DNA from: Aeromonas eucrenophila
GTDB taxonomy: Bacteria > Pseudomonadota > Gammaproteobacteria > Enterobacterales > Aeromonadaceae
Length of the DNA stretch: 64,000 bases
Direction: 5' to 3'
Assembly: GCF_000819865.1 (NCBI RefSeq)
Contig: NZ_CDDF01000011.1
Span: 362,875 to 426,874, forward strand
The position numbers and the translations under genes were made by a program. The notes under the pieces are model-generated. The model saw only the letters and a list, made by a program, of their open reading frames with translations, made no database searches and had not been told where the DNA came from. Positions 31,471 to 40,282 of the stretch are shown here, piece by piece; the stretch's first letter is position 1, and each line of letters opens with the position of its first letter.

Positions 31471-33425
31471 GCCTTGCTCTCCTCTTCTTCACGACGGCCG
31501 AAGCGGTAGCGCTTGTCCAGCATCGCCAGCACGCCGCCGATGGCCATGAAGACGCCGCCGAACCAGATCCAGCGCACGAACGGCTTGTAGTAAATCCGCA
31601 CAGCCCAAGCACCGTTGTCGAGCTGCTCGCCCAGCGCCGCATAGAGATCCCGGGTGATACCGGCATCAATGGCCGCTTCCGTCATCGGCATGCGGCTCAC
31701 CTTGTACATCCGCTTCTCCGGCTTGAGCAGGGCGACCTGTTTACCGTTTTTGTGCACTTCCAGCACACCCTTGAAGCCATCGTAGTTGGGGCCGTTCTTC
31801 TCCTTGATGCCGGTGAAGACGAACTCGTAGTCGGCGAATTGCACCCTGTCGCCTGCCTGCATGCGCAGGTCCTTCTCGATGCTGTAATTCTGGGTGCAGG
31901 CGATGCCGATGATGCTGACCGCCAGCCCCACGTGACCCAGGATCATGGCCCAGTGGCTGTTGCCGAGCTTGCGCACACCGGTCGCGAAGCTGTGCTTGTG
32001 GGTGGCGCGCACCCAGGTTTCCTGCACGCTGGTGATGATGATCCAGACGCCGAGGCCGATGCCGAGCGCGGCCCAGGGTTTGAACTCCTCGGCCAGCAGC
32101 AACGGCAGCAGGAAGGCGGCGGCTAGGCTCAGCACCAGCGCCAATACCACCTTGCCCTTGAGCTCGCCAACGTCCTGACGGCGCCAGCGGAACAGGGGGC
32201 CCAGCCCCATCAGCAAGGCGAACGGAATGATCAGCCAGCTGTAGATGTGGTTGAAGAAGGGAGTGCCGATGGAGATGCTACCGAGCCCCAGCTCCTTGTG
32301 CACCAGGGGCAACAGGGTACCGAGCAGCACGGTCAGCAGACCCGCCACCAGCAGGATGTTGTTGCCAAGCAGCAGGGTCTCCCGACTCCACAGCTCATGT
32401 TTGCCGTGGCTCTTGACCTGGGAGCCCTTGAAGGCGAACAGCAGCAAAGAGGAGCCGATCACCGCCAGCAGGAAGCCGAGGATGAAGAGGCCGCGGGTCG
32501 GGTCTGAGGCGAAGGCATGGACCGACACCAGCACGCCGGAGCGCACCAGGAAGGTGCCGAGCAGGCTCAGGGAGAAGGCCGAAAGCGCCAGCAGCACTGT
32601 CCAGGCCTTGAAGCTGGCGCGCTTCTCGCTCACCGACAGCGAATGCAGCAGGGCCGTGCCCGCCAGCCAGGGCATGAAGGAGGCGTTTTCCACCGGATCC
32701 CAGAACCACCAGCCGCCCCAGCCGAGCTCGTAATAGGCCCACCAGGAGCCGAGTACGATGCCGAGGGTCAGGAAGACCCAGGCGGCCATGGTCCAGGGAC
32801 GGGACCAGCGTGCCCAGGTGGCGTCGAGCCGGCCGGTCATCAGGGAGGCGATGGCGAAGGCGAAGGCCACCGAGAAGCCCACGTAGCCCATATAGAGCAT
32901 GGGTGGATGGAAGATGAGGCCGGGATCCTGCAACAGCGGATTGAGATCGCGCCCGTCCACCGGGAAGTACGGCAGGGTGCGGGTGAAGGGATCCGAGGTG
33001 AACAGCACGAAGGCGGTGAAGCCGACCGAGATGAGCCCCAGCACCCCGAGCACCCGCGCCACCGCATCGAGCGGCAGGCTGCGGCTCAGCAGCGCCACGG
33101 CGGCGGTCCAGCCGCCGAGGGTCAGCACCCACAGCAGCAGGGAGCCCTCGTGGGCGCCCCACACCGCCGAGATGCGGTAGGCGAGCGGCAGCAGGCTGTT
33201 GGAGTTGGTGGCCACATACTGTACGGTGAAATCGTTGTCCACAAAGGCCCAGGTCAGGCAGAGGAACGACAGCAGCAACAACAGGAACTGGGCATAGGCC
33301 AGCGGTCTGGCCGCCGACATCATGCCCAGACGCCCCCACTTGGCACCGAGCAGCGGGTAACTGCCCAGCAGCAAAGCGGTGGCGAAGGCCAGGATCAGTG
33401 CAAATTGCCCTAATTCAGGGATCAT
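31467..33425 (-). CDS. ccmF: Haem lyase subunit CcmF
   Basis: A 652-residue integral membrane protein with about 15 helices. The tryptophan-rich WWD motif is YELGWGGWWFWDPVENASFMPWLAGTALLHS (about residues 228-258), the haem-binding region. CcmF joins haem to apocytochrome c with CcmH and CcmI. Its ATG overlaps the TGA of a 29-codon ORF that bridges from ccmE. Confidence 0.96.
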   Translation of the reverse strand: MIPELGQFALILAFATALLLGSYPLLGAKWGRLGMMSAARPLAYAQFLLLLLSFLCLTWAFVDNDFTVQYVATNSNSLLPLAYRISAVWGAHEGSLLLWVLTLGGWTAAVALLSRSLPLDAVARVLGVLGLISVGFTAFVLFTSDPFTRTLPYFPVDGRDLNPLLQDPGLIFHPPMLYMGYVGFSVAFAFAIASLMTGRLDATWARWSRPWTMAAWVFLTLGIVLGSWWAYYELGWGGWWFWDPVENASFMPWLAGTALLHSLSVSEKRASFKAWTVLLALSAFSLSLLGTFLVRSGVLVSVHAFASDPTRGLFILGFLLAVIGSSLLLFAFKGSQVKSHGKHELWSRETLLLGNNILLVAGLLTVLLGTLLPLVHKELGLGSISIGTPFFNHIYSWLIIPFALLMGLGPLFRWRRQDVGELKGKVVLALVLSLAAAFLLPLLLAEEFKPWAALGIGLGVWIIITSVQETWVRATHKHSFATGVRKLGNSHWAMILGHVGLAVSIIGIACTQNYSIEKDLRMQAGDRVQFADYEFVFTGIKEKNGPNYDGFKGVLEVHKNGKQVALLKPEKRMYKVSRMPMTEAAIDAGITRDLYAALGEQLDNGAWAVRIYYKPFVRWIWFGGVFMAIGGVLAMLDKRYRFGRREEEESKA

Positions 33426-33511
33426 GGTTGAGCTCCTTTCAATCGAGCCGCGACCTGAACCTGTTCACGGGCGAGAAACGGTGAAAAAGACGTCAGGAAG
33501 GAGGCGCTCAT
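33422..33511 (-). CDS. 29-residue bridging ORF between ccmE and ccmF
   Basis: The ATG (33511) overlaps the ccmE stop and the TGA overlaps the ccmF start (ATGA at both ends). Its last nine residues (AARLKGAQP) closely resemble the last nine of CcmE (EAQLKGAKQ), as if an older ccmE 3' end had been kept next to ccmF. The SD of ccmF (AAAGGAG) lies inside this copy. Translation is not demonstrated. Confidence 0.35.
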   Translation of the reverse strand: MSASFLTSFSPFLAREQVQVAARLKGAQP

Positions 33512-33999
33512 TGCTTGGCTCCCTTCAACTGCGCCTCGGTGTATTCGGGTTTGAAGTGCATGCCGTTGGTGGCGTCGGCCACTTCCGGCGGCATGTAGTT
33601 CTCGTCGTGCTTGGCCAGCACCTCGAAGGCGGCGACCGTGGTGGCATCCTTGAGGGTGCCCTGGGCGACTATACCCTGCCCCTCGCGGAACAGGTCCGGC
33701 AAGATGCCGTCAAACTCCACCGTCACCAGATGGCCGCCGTTATCCACCAGCTTGAAGGCAACCTTGAGGCTCTGGGGATCCCGCGCCACCGAGCCTGGCA
33801 CCACCAGGCCCCCGATGCGCAGCCGCTGCCCTTCTTCCGGCTTGATCTTGTCCGGCCCCTTGCCCTCCACCAACTCGCTCGGGGTATAGAAGAGATCGAT
33901 GTTCTGGCTGAGGGCATAGAGCACCAGGCCGATCACGCCGGCGAGGCCGAGGCTGATCGCCAGGATGATGGTGAGGCGTTTCTTGCGTCTCGGGTTCAT
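33508..33999 (-). CDS. ccmE: Haem chaperone CcmE
   Basis: A 163-residue periplasmic haem chaperone: N-terminal membrane anchor ([22 protein letters not shown]), OB-fold domain, and the haem-attaching His in [14 protein letters not shown] (about residues 130-143). It carries haem from CcmABCD to CcmF. It overlaps ccmD upstream by 4 bp. Its 3' end is echoed at the ccmF start. Confidence 0.96.
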   Translation of the reverse strand: MNPRRKKRLTIILAISLGLAGVIGLVLYALSQNIDLFYTPSELVEGKGPDKIKPEEGQRLRIGGLVVPGSVARDPQSLKVAFKLVDNGGHLVTVEFDGILPDLFREGQGIVAQGTLKDATTVAAFEVLAKHDENYMPPEVADATNGMHFKPEYTEAQLKGAKQ

Positions 34000-34202
34000 A
34001 GGGTGTTCTCCATCTGCTGGGCCGCCTGGCGGCGAGCCTCACGCGCCTGCTTGCTGCGCAACTCGTTGAGCAGGCTGCGGGTCTTCAACCGGGTGGAAAT
34101 GACGATGCCGACCAGACAGAGCAAGGTCAGACCGAAGGAGAGCCAGACGTAGAAGGCGTAGCCCCCCATGGCCATGAAGTCACTGAACGAGGCAAAGTGC
34201 AT
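33996..34202 (-). CDS. ccmD: Haem exporter protein CcmD
   Basis: A 68-residue single-pass membrane protein: [37 protein letters not shown], followed by a basic cytoplasmic helix. It helps release holo-CcmE from CcmABC. Start at 34202 chosen over an upstream in-frame ATG because it gives the family start MHFASFxxF and avoids overlapping ccmC. Confidence 0.92.
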   Translation of the reverse strand: MHFASFSDFMAMGGYAFYVWLSFGLTLLCLVGIVISTRLKTRSLLNELRSKQAREARRQAAQQMENTL

Positions 34203-34204
34203 GC

Positions 34205-34945
34205 TTACTTCTCCTGCCTGGCGATGTCGGCGACCCAGGGGCGATGCCACTCCCGCATCAGCAGTTCATTCCTGAATCGCATCAGGGTCAGGGCGCCGAG
34301 GAAGGTCGCGAACGCCAGTATCATGATGAGCAACGGCCACAGCATCTCGGCCGAGATGGAGGGCTTGTCGAATTTGGTGATGGAGGCGCCCTGGTGCAGG
34401 GTGTTCCACCATTCCACCGAGTAGTGAATGATGGGCAGGTTGATCACCCCCACCAGCGCCAAAATGCCGGCGGCGCGTCCCGCCACCACCTTGTCGCTGA
34501 AGGCGTTGTAGAGCGCGATGACGCCGAGGTAGAGGAACAGCAGGATAAGCTCGGAGGTGAGCCGCGCATCCCAGACCCACCAGGTGCCCCACATGGGCTT
34601 GCCCCAGGCGGCGCCGGTGAAGAGAGCGATGAAGGTAAACACGGCGCCCACCGGTGCGACGGCGGCCACCGTCATGTCGGCCATGCGCAGTTGCCACACC
34701 AGGCCGATGAAGGCCGCCACCGCCATGGTGGAATAGGCGCCCATGGAGAGGATGGCGGAGGGCACGTGGATATAGATGATCCTGAAAGAGTCCCCTTGCT
34801 GATAATCAGAGGGCGCAAAGGCCAGCCCCCAGACGGTGCCGATGACGAAGGCAAGCAGACTGATCACGGCAAACCAGGGCAGCAGGGTCCCGGCCAGCCG
34901 GTAGGCTCGCTCGGGTTTGGCATAGGGGTGCAACCATTTCCACAT
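34205..34945 (-). CDS. ccmC: Haem exporter protein CcmC
   Basis: A 246-residue membrane protein with six helices and the WWD haem-handling motif GAAWGKPMWGTWWVWDARLTSELILL (about residues 117-142). It transfers haem to CcmE. It is separated from ccmB by an unusual 164-bp gap containing an FNR-like site. Confidence 0.95.
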   Translation of the reverse strand: MWKWLHPYAKPERAYRLAGTLLPWFAVISLLAFVIGTVWGLAFAPSDYQQGDSFRIIYIHVPSAILSMGAYSTMAVAAFIGLVWQLRMADMTVAAVAPVGAVFTFIALFTGAAWGKPMWGTWWVWDARLTSELILLFLYLGVIALYNAFSDKVVAGRAAGILALVGVINLPIIHYSVEWWNTLHQGASITKFDKPSISAEMLWPLLIMILAFATFLGALTLMRFRNELLMREWHRPWVADIARQEK

Positions 34946-35109
34946 AGCTCACAGAACCTTTCAGTTATTAATTTTTAGTGGCGAGACCCACCATACCCAC
35001 TGCCGGAAAACATCACATCCCCCGAAAGCGATAAGCAGCCATCCCCTTGATCTATCTCAATTATATTTTATCAAAACAAGCCTCATAAGAAGCTCATCTA
35101 AAAAATTAA
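34946..35109 (-). promoter_or_regulatory. Gap inside the ccm operon with an FNR-like site
   Basis: The otherwise compact operon is interrupted by 164 AT-rich bases. TTGATCTATCTCAAT (35047-35061) matches the FNR consensus TTGAT-N4-ATCAA except for one base. An internal, oxygen-controlled promoter for ccmCDEFGHI is plausible. Confidence 0.4.
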
Positions 35110-35778
35110 TCAGTTGACGCTGACCCGCAGTGCCGCCGAAATCGCCAGTGGCGTCAGGGTCAGGGCCCCCACCAGCATGGCCCCCAGGATGGCGAGCTGG
35201 CCGGCATAGGGCATGCCCATGCTGGCCGCATCGATGGCGGAGGTGGCGAAGATCAGCACCGGAATATAGAGCGGCAACAGCAGCAGGCTGAGCAGCACCC
35301 CGCCCTTGCGCAACCCCGCCGTCAGCGCCACCCCGACCGCCCCGAGCAGGCTCAGCACAGGGGTGCCGAGGGCCAGGGTGGCGACCACAGCCAGATAGGT
35401 CTTCATGTCCAGGGAGAGCAAGATGGCGAGCAGGGGGGAGACCAGCAGCAGCGGCAGGCCGGTCAGCAGCCAGTGAGCAACCACTTTCGCCAGCGCCAGC
35501 AGCCCGAGCGGATGGGGCATCAGCATCATCTGCTCCAGCGCACCGTCGCTGAAGTCATCGCGAAACAGCCGCTCCAGGGAGAGCATGGCCGCCAGCAGGG
35601 CCGCCACCCAGATGATGCCGGGGGCGATGCGGGCCAGCAGCTGGGGCTCGGGCCCTATGCCGAGGGGGAACAGGGTGATGACGATGAGGAAAAACCAGAG
35701 CGGATTGAAGATGTCGGCACGCTGGCGCAGGGCCATCAGCAACTCTCGCTGGATCAGGGTCAGTACGGCGCTCAGCAT
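35110..35778 (-). CDS. ccmB: Haem exporter membrane subunit CcmB
   Basis: A 222-residue six-helix permease of the CcmAB ABC complex: [34 protein letters not shown] start, GIIWVAALLAAMLSLERLFRDDFSDGALEQMML core. The start overlaps the end of ccmA. Confidence 0.95.
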   Translation of the reverse strand: MLSAVLTLIQRELLMALRQRADIFNPLWFFLIVITLFPLGIGPEPQLLARIAPGIIWVAALLAAMLSLERLFRDDFSDGALEQMMLMPHPLGLLALAKVVAHWLLTGLPLLLVSPLLAILLSLDMKTYLAVVATLALGTPVLSLLGAVGVALTAGLRKGGVLLSLLLLPLYIPVLIFATSAIDAASMGMPYAGQLAILGAMLVGALTLTPLAISAALRVSVN

Positions 35779-36419
35779 CAGACGGCATCCTGCATCAGGG
35801 GAGTGAGGGAGAGGGTCGTCAGGCGCCCCTGCATCAGGGTCAGGTCCTGGTGGGTGGTGAGGATCACCATGCCGCCGCGATCGGCGTGGGTCAGGAACAA
35901 CCGCTCGAGCACCTTGACCCCCTGCTTGTCGATGGCGGTGAAGGGCTCGTCCAGGATCCAGAGTGCCGGCTGATCAGACAGCCAGAGCCTGGCCAGTGCC
36001 ACCCGGCGCTGTTGGCCCGCCGAGAGCTGACCCGCCGGATAATCTTCGAAACCGGCGAGGCCGACCTGGGCCAGCACCTGCCAGAGATCCACGTCGGTGG
36101 AGCCCGTGCCGTGCAGCTTCTGGTAGAAGGCGAGATTCTCGAGGGGGGTCAGGGTTGCCTTGACCCCGGGCTGATGGCCCAGATAGAGCAAGTTGGCATG
36201 GTACTCATCACGGCAACGGCGGATCTCCTCCCCGTTCCAGCACACCTCACCGGCAAAGGGCTGGGAGAGTCCGGTCAGCAGCCGCAGCAGGCTGGTCTTG
36301 CCCACCCCGTTCGGCCCCTCAATCTGCACCAGATCGCCGGAGGTCACCGCGAAAGAGAGATGTTCAAACAGGGTGCGATCTTCACGCACGCAGCTCAGAT
36401 TGTTGGCTTGAAGCAGCAT
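35778..36419 (-). CDS. ccmA: Haem exporter ATPase CcmA
   Basis: A 213-residue ABC ATPase: Walker [15 protein letters not shown] (residues 35-48), signature [16 protein letters not shown], Walker [13 protein letters not shown], and the switch His in TTHQ. With CcmB it powers release of holo-CcmE. It is the first ccm gene after the chemotaxis operon, behind a terminator-like hairpin. Confidence 0.96.
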   Translation of the reverse strand: MLLQANNLSCVREDRTLFEHLSFAVTSGDLVQIEGPNGVGKTSLLRLLTGLSQPFAGEVCWNGEEIRRCRDEYHANLLYLGHQPGVKATLTPLENLAFYQKLHGTGSTDVDLWQVLAQVGLAGFEDYPAGQLSAGQQRRVALARLWLSDQPALWILDEPFTAIDKQGVKVLERLFLTHADRGGMVILTTHQDLTLMQGRLTTLSLTPLMQDAV

Positions 36420-36554
36420 GAGGATTTAATCAATGGAAAGAGGCGGCCTGCATGTTAACACAGGATTGGAGGGCGTCTTTTCAAAGATGCCAACAATCAG
36501 CAGGATTTGTGGGGGAGATCGCGCCTTGGCAGAGGAATATATGGCAGGAGAGAG

Positions 36555-36576
36555 AGGGGAAGCGAACGCCTCCCCT
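36555..36576 (-). terminator. Hairpin at the end of the chemotaxis operon
   Basis: On the minus strand AGGGGAGGC-GTTC-GCTTCCCCT, shortly after the DUF2802 gene. A weak T-run makes efficiency uncertain. The remaining gap to ccmA (36420-36554) presumably holds the ccmA promoter. Confidence 0.45.
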
Positions 36577-36582
36577 TCGGAA

Positions 36583-36972
36583 TCAGGAGCGGCCTTTGCG
36601 CAGGGAGATCAGCAATTCGGCCTCGGCTTGTGGCAACTCGCACTCGCTCATGACCTCGTCGAGATCGGCGCCGAGTTCCACCATCTTGGCGGCGCGGCTG
36701 TAGAGGCGGCGATCCGGATCCTGCAGGGTCAACTCCTGCTGGCTGTCATGGATCTTCTGCATGGCCCCTTCGGCCGATTGCAGGCGCTGGCCCATGCCGA
36801 TGGCACCGGTATGGAGCTCCATCATCTGCTTGCGCAGACTCTCGAGCTGCCCTTGCAGCGTCTCTATCCTGGCCTCGGACTCTCGTCGGCTGCGACGCTG
36901 GCCGAATATCCCGACCAGGGCCAGCACCAGTGCCAACAAGGACAACCCCAAGGCTGCGAATTCAATCATCAA
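36583..36972 (-). CDS. DUF2802 family protein of the chemotaxis operon
   Basis: A 129-residue protein: one N-terminal membrane helix (FAALGLSLLALVLALVGIFG), a coiled coil (ESEARIETLQGQLESLRKQMMEL), and a C-terminal DUF2802 domain (LYSRAAKMVELGADLDEVMSECELPQAEAELLISLRKG). The gene is regularly found between cheW and ccmA in polarly flagellated gammaproteobacteria; its function is not established. Confidence 0.85.
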   Translation of the reverse strand: MMIEFAALGLSLLALVLALVGIFGQRRSRRESEARIETLQGQLESLRKQMMELHTGAIGMGQRLQSAEGAMQKIHDSQQELTLQDPDRRLYSRAAKMVELGADLDEVMSECELPQAEAELLISLRKGRS

Positions 36973-37061
36973 ACCATCACCTTCCTGTCAACGCAGACTG
37001 AGCGATGCGACCCCGGGCGTGCACACCCGGAGCCCGCATCCTCTCGTACTTCCTCTCCCCA

Positions 37062-37550
37062 TTACAGGGAGCCAATGTCGTCCCACTCTTCGTCCGAGAG
37101 CAGCTTGTTGAGATCCACCAGGATCAGCAGTTGGCCGTCGCGGTTGCTGACGCCCTGGATGAACTTGGCGCTCTCCTCTGTGCCCACCGCCGGGGCGGGA
37201 TCGATCTCGGAGGAGCGCAGATAGACCACCTCGGCCACGCTGTCCACCATGATGCCGATCACCTGCTTCTCCGCCTCTATGATGACGATGCGGGAGTTCT
37301 CGCTCACATCCCCGGCCGGCAGGCCGAAGCGGGAGCGGGTGTCGATGACGGTCACCACGTTGCCACGCAGGTTGATGATGCCCAGCACATAGTCAGGGGC
37401 ACCCGGCACGGGGGCGATCTCGGTGTAGCGCAACACCTCCTGGACCTGCATCACGTTGATGCCATAGGTCTCGTTTTCCAGCTGGAAGGTCACCCACTGC
37501 AGCACTTCATCTTCGGCCAGATTTTGTGCGATATTGCGCTTCTCTGTCAT
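37062..37550 (-). CDS. cheW: Chemotaxis coupling protein CheW
   Basis: A 162-residue CheW: VLQWVTFQLENETYGINVMQVQEVLRYTEIAPVPGAPDYVLGIINLRGNVVTVIDTRSRFGL is the full coupling fold with the conserved NLRG. It links chemoreceptors to CheA. Confidence 0.96.
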   Translation of the reverse strand: MTEKRNIAQNLAEDEVLQWVTFQLENETYGINVMQVQEVLRYTEIAPVPGAPDYVLGIINLRGNVVTVIDTRSRFGLPAGDVSENSRIVIIEAEKQVIGIMVDSVAEVVYLRSSEIDPAPAVGTEESAKFIQGVSNRDGQLLILVDLNKLLSDEEWDDIGSL

Positions 37551-37619
37551 GCTCTTAATCCTTGTATGAACCCGTCAACGGGTAAAATTAGCAATAAAAC
37601 CACGGTATTGCCGATATTC

Positions 37620-38498
37620 TCAGCGACCTTCAATGTTCACGCCACGCCCGAGCAGCACCAGCAATTCCCTGACGTGCAGCAGGGCACACATCTTCTCCTT
37701 GACCATGCCCGCCAGCCAGGGGCGCTTGCCCTCCTGATGGCGCCATTTCACCTGGTCCCGACGCAACAACTCGGTGCCCTTGAGCTGATGGCAGGCCAGC
37801 CCCCAGGGGGACTCTCCCAGCATGATCAGATACTTGTAGTCGGTGACATCCAGTGACCTATCCGGCATCACCCAGAGTGCCGTGTCCACCACGTTCATCT
37901 TCTGATCCCGGGAGGCCATGATGCCGCGGTACCAGGCCGGCTGGCCGAACAGGGAAGTCACCTCCCCCAGCTGGTGAATGCCGCCAAGCTCGGTCAGGGG
38001 CACCGCAAAGGTCACCCCGGCCACATCGAAGAAGAGTGCCTGAAACTCGTTGCCGGTGTCCAGATTCTCCCAGCTCGACGGAGCGGCCTCCACCTCGAGC
38101 CGGGGCGCCAACTCGGGTTCGGTCACCAGCAGGGTGGCCGGCTCGATGACGACAGGTGCCGGCACTATCTCTGGCAGCAGCTGTTCGAGCTCGATCGGCG
38201 TCTCCAACGCCACCTCGATTTGCAGAGGTTCGGCGTGGCTCTCCTCATGGCTCAAGGCGTCCATCTCGAACTGCACCTGCCCCACCTGGGCGAGCAGCTC
38301 GCTCAGTTGCTCGAGCCGCTGGTCGGTCTCGAGATAAGGGGCGACGACCACCTCGGGCAAGGAGGCGGGCTTGGCCTGACGCTGCAATACCGGCGCCGGC
38401 TCCTCGTCATCATCCAGGCTCTCCCGCAGCAGGGCATCGTCCAGCAGCAGGGAGTTGAAATAATCATCCATGGCCCGAACCTGGGTGGTTTCTCTCAT
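37620..38498 (-). CDS. ParP-like protein: Pro/Glu-rich N-region plus CheW-like domain
   Basis: A 292-residue protein. Residues 1-145 are acidic and disordered (ALLRESLDDDEEPAPVLQRQ...). Residues 150-292 are CheW-like (FQALFFDVAGVTFAVPLTELGGIHQLGEVTSLFGQPAWYRGIMASR). Placed between parC and cheW, this matches ParP of Vibrio, which tethers CheA at the cell pole via the ParP AIF region. The start at 38498 overlaps the parC stop (ATGA). Confidence 0.85.
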   Translation of the reverse strand: MRETTQVRAMDDYFNSLLLDDALLRESLDDDEEPAPVLQRQAKPASLPEVVVAPYLETDQRLEQLSELLAQVGQVQFEMDALSHEESHAEPLQIEVALETPIELEQLLPEIVPAPVVIEPATLLVTEPELAPRLEVEAAPSSWENLDTGNEFQALFFDVAGVTFAVPLTELGGIHQLGEVTSLFGQPAWYRGIMASRDQKMNVVDTALWVMPDRSLDVTDYKYLIMLGESPWGLACHQLKGTELLRRDQVKWRHQEGKRPWLAGMVKEKMCALLHVRELLVLLGRGVNIEGR

Positions 38499-39289
38499 GC
38501 TGTCACCTCTTGGGTCCGTTGACGCTCCTGAGCATCGAGATGGTTGAGCAGGGTCTCGTAGGCATAGGTGCCACGGCTGCCCGGCGCATAAATGGAAGGC
38601 GGGATGTGCAGCAGGCTGGCATCCCGGAATTTGGTGTCGATGGGGATGACCGCATTCCACACCGCCTCGCCATACTGCTCCTTGATGGACTGCAGTGTCA
38701 TCAGGGAGGCGCGGGTACGCTTGTCAAACATGGTCGGGATCACGGTATAGCGGAACTTGTCCCGCTTGGATCGCTGCATGATCTCGAAGGTCTTCATCAT
38801 CCGCTCCAGCCCCTTCAAGGCCAAGAACTCGGTCTGCACCGGCACCAGGATCCGATCGCAGGCCGCCAGGGCATTGACCATCATCACCCCGAGCACCGGC
38901 GGACAGTCGATGAGCACATAGTCATATTGCTCCTGCACCCGCAGCAGGGCGCGCTTGAGCACCAGTCCCATCCCTTCCCTGTTGCCCATCACCCGATCCA
39001 GGGTCGCTAGGGTAATGGAAGCAGGCAGCAGATGAAGGTTGTCGAACTTGGTCTTGAGGGTCATGCGGTTGACCAACTCGACGCTGGGCTTGGCCGCCTG
39101 AAACAGCTCATAGAGGGTGCCCTCCAGCCGGTCCGAGTCGAAATCGAAATAGGAGGTCAGGGAGGCATGAGGGTCGGTGTCGATCAGCAGCACGCGCTGG
39201 CCACGCTGGGCCAAGAGCCCCGCGAGAGAGACCACTGTGGTGGTTTTACCGACTCCACCTTTCTGATTGGCAACCGTCCAAACAATCAC
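38495..39289 (-). CDS. parC: ParA-family ATPase ParC (polar placement of chemotaxis arrays)
   Basis: A 264-residue ParA-type ATPase: deviant Walker A NQKGGVGKTTTVVSLAGLL (residues 8-26), LLIDTDPHASLTSYF, and DYVLIDCPPVLGVMMVNAL. In Vibrio the homologue ParC directs chemotaxis arrays to the pole with ParP. The name should not be confused with topoisomerase IV subunit ParC. Confidence 0.88.
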   Translation of the reverse strand: MIVWTVANQKGGVGKTTTVVSLAGLLAQRGQRVLLIDTDPHASLTSYFDFDSDRLEGTLYELFQAAKPSVELVNRMTLKTKFDNLHLLPASITLATLDRVMGNREGMGLVLKRALLRVQEQYDYVLIDCPPVLGVMMVNALAACDRILVPVQTEFLALKGLERMMKTFEIMQRSKRDKFRYTVIPTMFDKRTRASLMTLQSIKEQYGEAVWNAVIPIDTKFRDASLLHIPPSIYAPGSRGTYAYETLLNHLDAQERQRTQEVTA

Positions 39290-39293
39290 TGTA

Positions 39294-40199
39294 TCAATCC
39301 TGCCTTGTTGTTATGCGTATGCCACCGCCGGGCAGCGTCACCACCCTGACATCCTCTGCCGCCTGCTGCGCGGCCGGCACAGGCGCGACCGTCGCGGGAC
39401 TGACGGCTGCGCTGGGCACCCAGGCGAAGCGGGATATGGCGACCACGACCTTGCGATTCTGTAGCCGCCCCTGCTCAGTGTTGTTATCGGCGAAGGGAGA
39501 GAATTCTCCATAGGCCTCGTAGGCGAGCCGCTGTGGCACTATGCCCTTGACGATCAGCGCATTGAGCACGGCCTCGGCCCTTGCCCCGGAGAGAGCCCAA
39601 TTGGAGCGAAAAATTTCATTATTTATCTGCTGGTTATCCGTATAACCCCGCACCCTGACATAGTTATCGACCGGTTTCAGAATACCTGAAAGCGTATCGA
39701 GCACCGGGGCCGCATTGTTGCCGAGAAAGGCGCTGCCGCTGTTGAACAGCAGGCCAGAGCTCAGCTCCACCGTGATCCAGTTCTCATCCTGCGCCAGCTT
39801 GACCACGCCGGCATCGACCAGGGCGCCCATGGCCTCCTGCATCTGCAGCGCTATGGTGGCGAGGGCGGTGCCATCCTGCGAAATCGGAGTGCCCGTGATG
39901 GGGGCGAGGGAGGGTGAGGGAGACGCCGCGCTCTCCAGCAACGAGGGGGAGGCCGACACCGGGTTGTTCAGCAGGGACTTGCCCTGCCCTTCCAGCAAGC
40001 CATCGCTGCGCGGCGTCGCCTGATTGAACGCCTGGGTCATGCCATCGATGACGGCGCGATACTGCTCCTTGTTGACCATGGCCACCGAGTAGAGCACCAC
40101 GAACAGGGCGAAGATCAGCGTCATGTAATCGGCGTAGGAGACCAGCCAGCGATCGAGGTGCTCTCGTCCCTGCAGGTGCAAACGGTAGCGCTTGCGCAT
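39294..40199 (-). CDS. motD: Stator protein MotD (MotB/PomB type)
   Basis: A 301-residue MotB-family stator: one N-terminal helix with the ion-binding Asp (SYADYMTLIFALFVVLYS, about residues 21-38), a variable linker, and a C-terminal OmpA-like peptidoglycan-binding domain (NYVRVRGYTDNQQINNEIFRSNWALSGARAEAVLNALI). It pairs with the upstream motC. Aeromonas papers may call this pair pomA2/pomB2. Confidence 0.9.
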   Translation of the reverse strand: MRKRYRLHLQGREHLDRWLVSYADYMTLIFALFVVLYSVAMVNKEQYRAVIDGMTQAFNQATPRSDGLLEGQGKSLLNNPVSASPSLLESAASPSPSLAPITGTPISQDGTALATIALQMQEAMGALVDAGVVKLAQDENWITVELSSGLLFNSGSAFLGNNAAPVLDTLSGILKPVDNYVRVRGYTDNQQINNEIFRSNWALSGARAEAVLNALIVKGIVPQRLAYEAYGEFSPFADNNTEQGRLQNRKVVVAISRFAWVPSAAVSPATVAPVPAAQQAAEDVRVVTLPGGGIRITTRQD

Positions 40200-40201
40200 G
40201 G

Positions 40202-40249
40202 CTATTTTCCTTCAGTCAGATAACCCCGTAACCGCCCTTGCTCTGCCAA
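40202..40249 (-). CDS. 15-residue ORF carrying a second motC-like C-terminus
   Basis: A TTG (40249) with a good SD (GAGGGAG) opens a 15-codon frame ending GRLRGYLTEGK-stop, four bases before the motD ATG. It mirrors the real MotC end RRLRAYLKGE-stop at 40283. The DNA also matches (CGG-T-CGGG--TATCTGA...TAGCC). Probably a relic of an earlier motC 3' end; translation unproven. Confidence 0.3.
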   Translation of the reverse strand: MAEQGRLRGYLTEGK

Positions 40250-40282
40250 TCGGTCTCCCTCTGGACGAGTGCCAAGACTCGG

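Noticed and set aside
37551-37619. Echo of the parP 3' end before cheW
   Set aside because: The possible match (GVNIEGR against GFIQGLRA) is short and needs a gap; not distinguishable from chance by eye.
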